Positions 4,607 through 5,434 of a stretch of DNA of 5,434 bases are shown in pieces (position 1 is the first letter of the stretch; each line of letters starts with the position of its first letter). Both the position numbers and the translations under genes were made by a program. The DNA is taken from the NCBI GenBank assembly GCA_031423155.1, contig JANPEZ010000174.1, positions 1 through 5,434 on the forward strand, in the 5' to 3' direction. Source of the stretch: JANPEZ01 sp031423155. Its GTDB lineage: Bacteria > Actinomycetota > UBA4738 > HRBIN12. The notes beneath the pieces are model-generated. The model was not told where the DNA came from and ran no database searches. It saw only the letters and a program-made list of their open reading frames with translations.

Positions 4607-4635
4607 ATGGTACGTGCGGGCCGTGGGCGGAGCAA
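4607..4635 (-). promoter_or_regulatory. Promoter of the epimerase/transferase operon
   Basis: On the minus strand TTGCTC (4635-4630) and TACCAT (4612-4607) stand 17 nt apart. RNA would start near 4598-4600, leaving about five to seven bases before the ATG at 4593, so this would be a leaderless or very short-leader message. That agrees with the lack of a Shine-Dalgarno sequence. The 92-nt gap to the divergent methyltransferase gene also has to hold that gene's promoter. Confidence 0.5.
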
Positions 4636-4685
4636 TCACGCCCGGGCTGCTCGATGGGCCGGGGCGAGCGTGAGAGCATCGGGCC

Positions 4686-5297
4686 GTGTCCGGCGATAAG
4701 AGGTACGTGCTCGTGCAAGTGCCCGCCGGATCGGGCCGGGTCCTCGATCTGGGAGGCGGGAGCGGGGCGCTGCGCGGCCCGCTCCGCGAGCGCGGCTACG
4801 CCTACACGAACCTGGATCTTGCCCCTCGCGGGCGCGGCGCCATCGTCGGCGACGCGCAGCGGGCGCCCTTCGCCGCCGGGTGCTTCGGCTTGGTGGTTGC
4901 GGCCGATAGCCTCGAGCACTTTCCCGATCCGCGCGCCGCGGTTGCCGAGGTCCGGCGCGTCATGGAGCCGGATGGCCGGTTCGTGATCTGGGTCCCGTTC
5001 CTGCATCCGTTCCACGGAGACGACTTCTGGCGGTATACGCCGCTTGGACTTCGAACGCTCCTGGAGGACGGCGGCTTCTCGATCGAGTCGATTCAGGCGC
5101 CCCTGTGGGTAGCGAGCGTCGTCGCGCAGGCGTTCCTGGTGCCGCTGGCCAAACTGGGCATGGGCGGCCTCGAGCGTCCGTTGGAACGCGGAGCCGCGTG
5201 GATCGACGCACGACTCGCGAGATTCCAAGGCCCGGACATGTCGTTCGCGGCTGCGTATCTGGTCGTGGCCCGCCCGGTGACCCTGGAGCGGCGATGA
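4686..5297 (+). CDS. Class I SAM-dependent methyltransferase (type 11), paralogue of the gene at 182-763
   Basis: A 203-residue predicted cytoplasmic methyltransferase. SAM motif I is intact: VLDLGGGSGALRG at 19-31. An acidic strand end follows at LDL (43-45), GDAQRAPF at 55-62 (motif II region), LEHFPDP at 76-82 and RRVMEPDGRF near 90-99. Residues 105-117 read FLHPFHGDDFWRY, closely parallel to FIHPYH and DYFRF of the methyltransferase at 182-763, which places both in one subfamily. Substrate is unknown; the location between a sugar epimerase and a glycosyltransferase suggests a glycan or lipid-linked sugar. The GTG at 4686 has no Shine-Dalgarno; AGAGCAT ends six bases upstream, a poor -10 match in the same geometry as the other methyltransferase. 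The stop overlaps the next start as ATGA, so the two genes are probably coupled. Confidence 0.9.
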   Translation: MSGDKRYVLVQVPAGSGRVLDLGGGSGALRGPLRERGYAYTNLDLAPRGRGAIVGDAQRAPFAAGCFGLVVAADSLEHFPDPRAAVAEVRRVMEPDGRFVIWVPFLHPFHGDDFWRYTPLGLRTLLEDGGFSIESIQAPLWVASVVAQAFLVPLAKLGMGGLERPLERGAAWIDARLARFQGPDMSFAAAYLVVARPVTLERR

Positions 5298-5434
5298 GGG
5301 TCGTCATCGTGACCGGCATCTTCCCGCCCGACATCGGCGGTCCGGCCACGCACTCCGAAGACCTGCGAGCGACGTGGGTCGAGCGCGGTCACGATGTCGT
5401 CGTCGTCACCCTATGGGATGGTGCCCAACCCTCG
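5294..5434 (+). CDS. GT-B glycosyltransferase (family 4-like), N-terminal part only
   Basis: Forty-seven residues are visible before the window ends. MRVVIVTGIFPPDIGGPATH is the standard opening of GT4-type glycosyltransferases: a first beta strand, then the FPPDIGGPA loop that lies near the acceptor and donor sites. RGHDVVVVTL follows as the second strand of the N-terminal Rossmann domain. The ATG overlaps the methyltransferase stop (ATGA), and GGAG (5284-5287) lies six bases upstream as a Shine-Dalgarno. The donor domain with its EX7E-type motif lies outside the window. It probably extends a surface glycan; the donor and acceptor sugars are unknown. Confidence 0.88.
   Translation, partial: MRVVIVTGIFPPDIGGPATHSEDLRATWVERGHDVVVVTLWDGAQPS

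Noticed and set aside
4590..5228. Minus-strand open frame of 212 residues opposite the second methyltransferase
   Set aside because: The plus-strand protein has intact SAM and subfamily motifs; the reverse frame resembles no protein and would cover the divergent promoters.

Overview
The window reads as chromosome of a high-GC Gram-positive-type bacterium, most likely a member of the Actinomycetota and possibly an uncultured lineage. The grounds are the G+C-rich codon use, several GTG starts, promoters of the TTG-N16/17-TAnnnT type, apparently leaderless or near-leaderless mRNAs, and actinobacterial-looking L10 and L7/L12 proteins. Lineage is inference; I cannot place it more finely.

Layout. 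At the left edge (1-94, minus) is the 5' end of an unrecognised gene, divergent from a small SAM-dependent methyltransferase (182-763, plus). Next comes a complete ribosomal stalk unit: a promoter (767-795), an L10 leader RNA with a built-in transcription attenuator (802-923), rplJ (940-1611), rplL (1615-2007) and a strong hairpin terminator (2037-2062). A separately promoted XRE-family helix-turn-helix regulator follows (2169-2594). Convergent with it is a minus-strand pair: a WecA/MraY-type membrane sugar-1-phosphate transferase (2591-3619) translationally coupled behind an NAD-dependent nucleotide-sugar epimerase/dehydratase (3616-4593). Divergent from that pair is a second methyltransferase (4686-5297), overlapping by ATGA with the start of a GT-B glycosyltransferase that runs off the right edge (5294-5434).

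How it works together. The flanks belong to a surface-polysaccharide locus: the epimerase supplies a nucleotide sugar, the WecA-like enzyme would load the first sugar phosphate onto a polyprenyl phosphate carrier, the glycosyltransferase would extend the chain, and the two related methyltransferases may modify sugars or lipid-linked intermediates. The stalk operon is embedded in this locus, with neither rplK-rplA upstream nor rpoB-rpoC downstream inside the window, and it keeps its own autoregulatory RNA.

The best signals are in the non-coding DNA: the L10 leader with mutually exclusive antiterminator and terminator folds, a CCAGGGG/CCCCTGG motif set around the promoter and leader of the HTH gene, an overlapping pair of divergent -10 boxes at 166-175, and a CTAG tetranucleotide that ends two convergent genes. 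I see no CRISPR array, tRNA, insertion sequence, or clear defence or wholly new system here.
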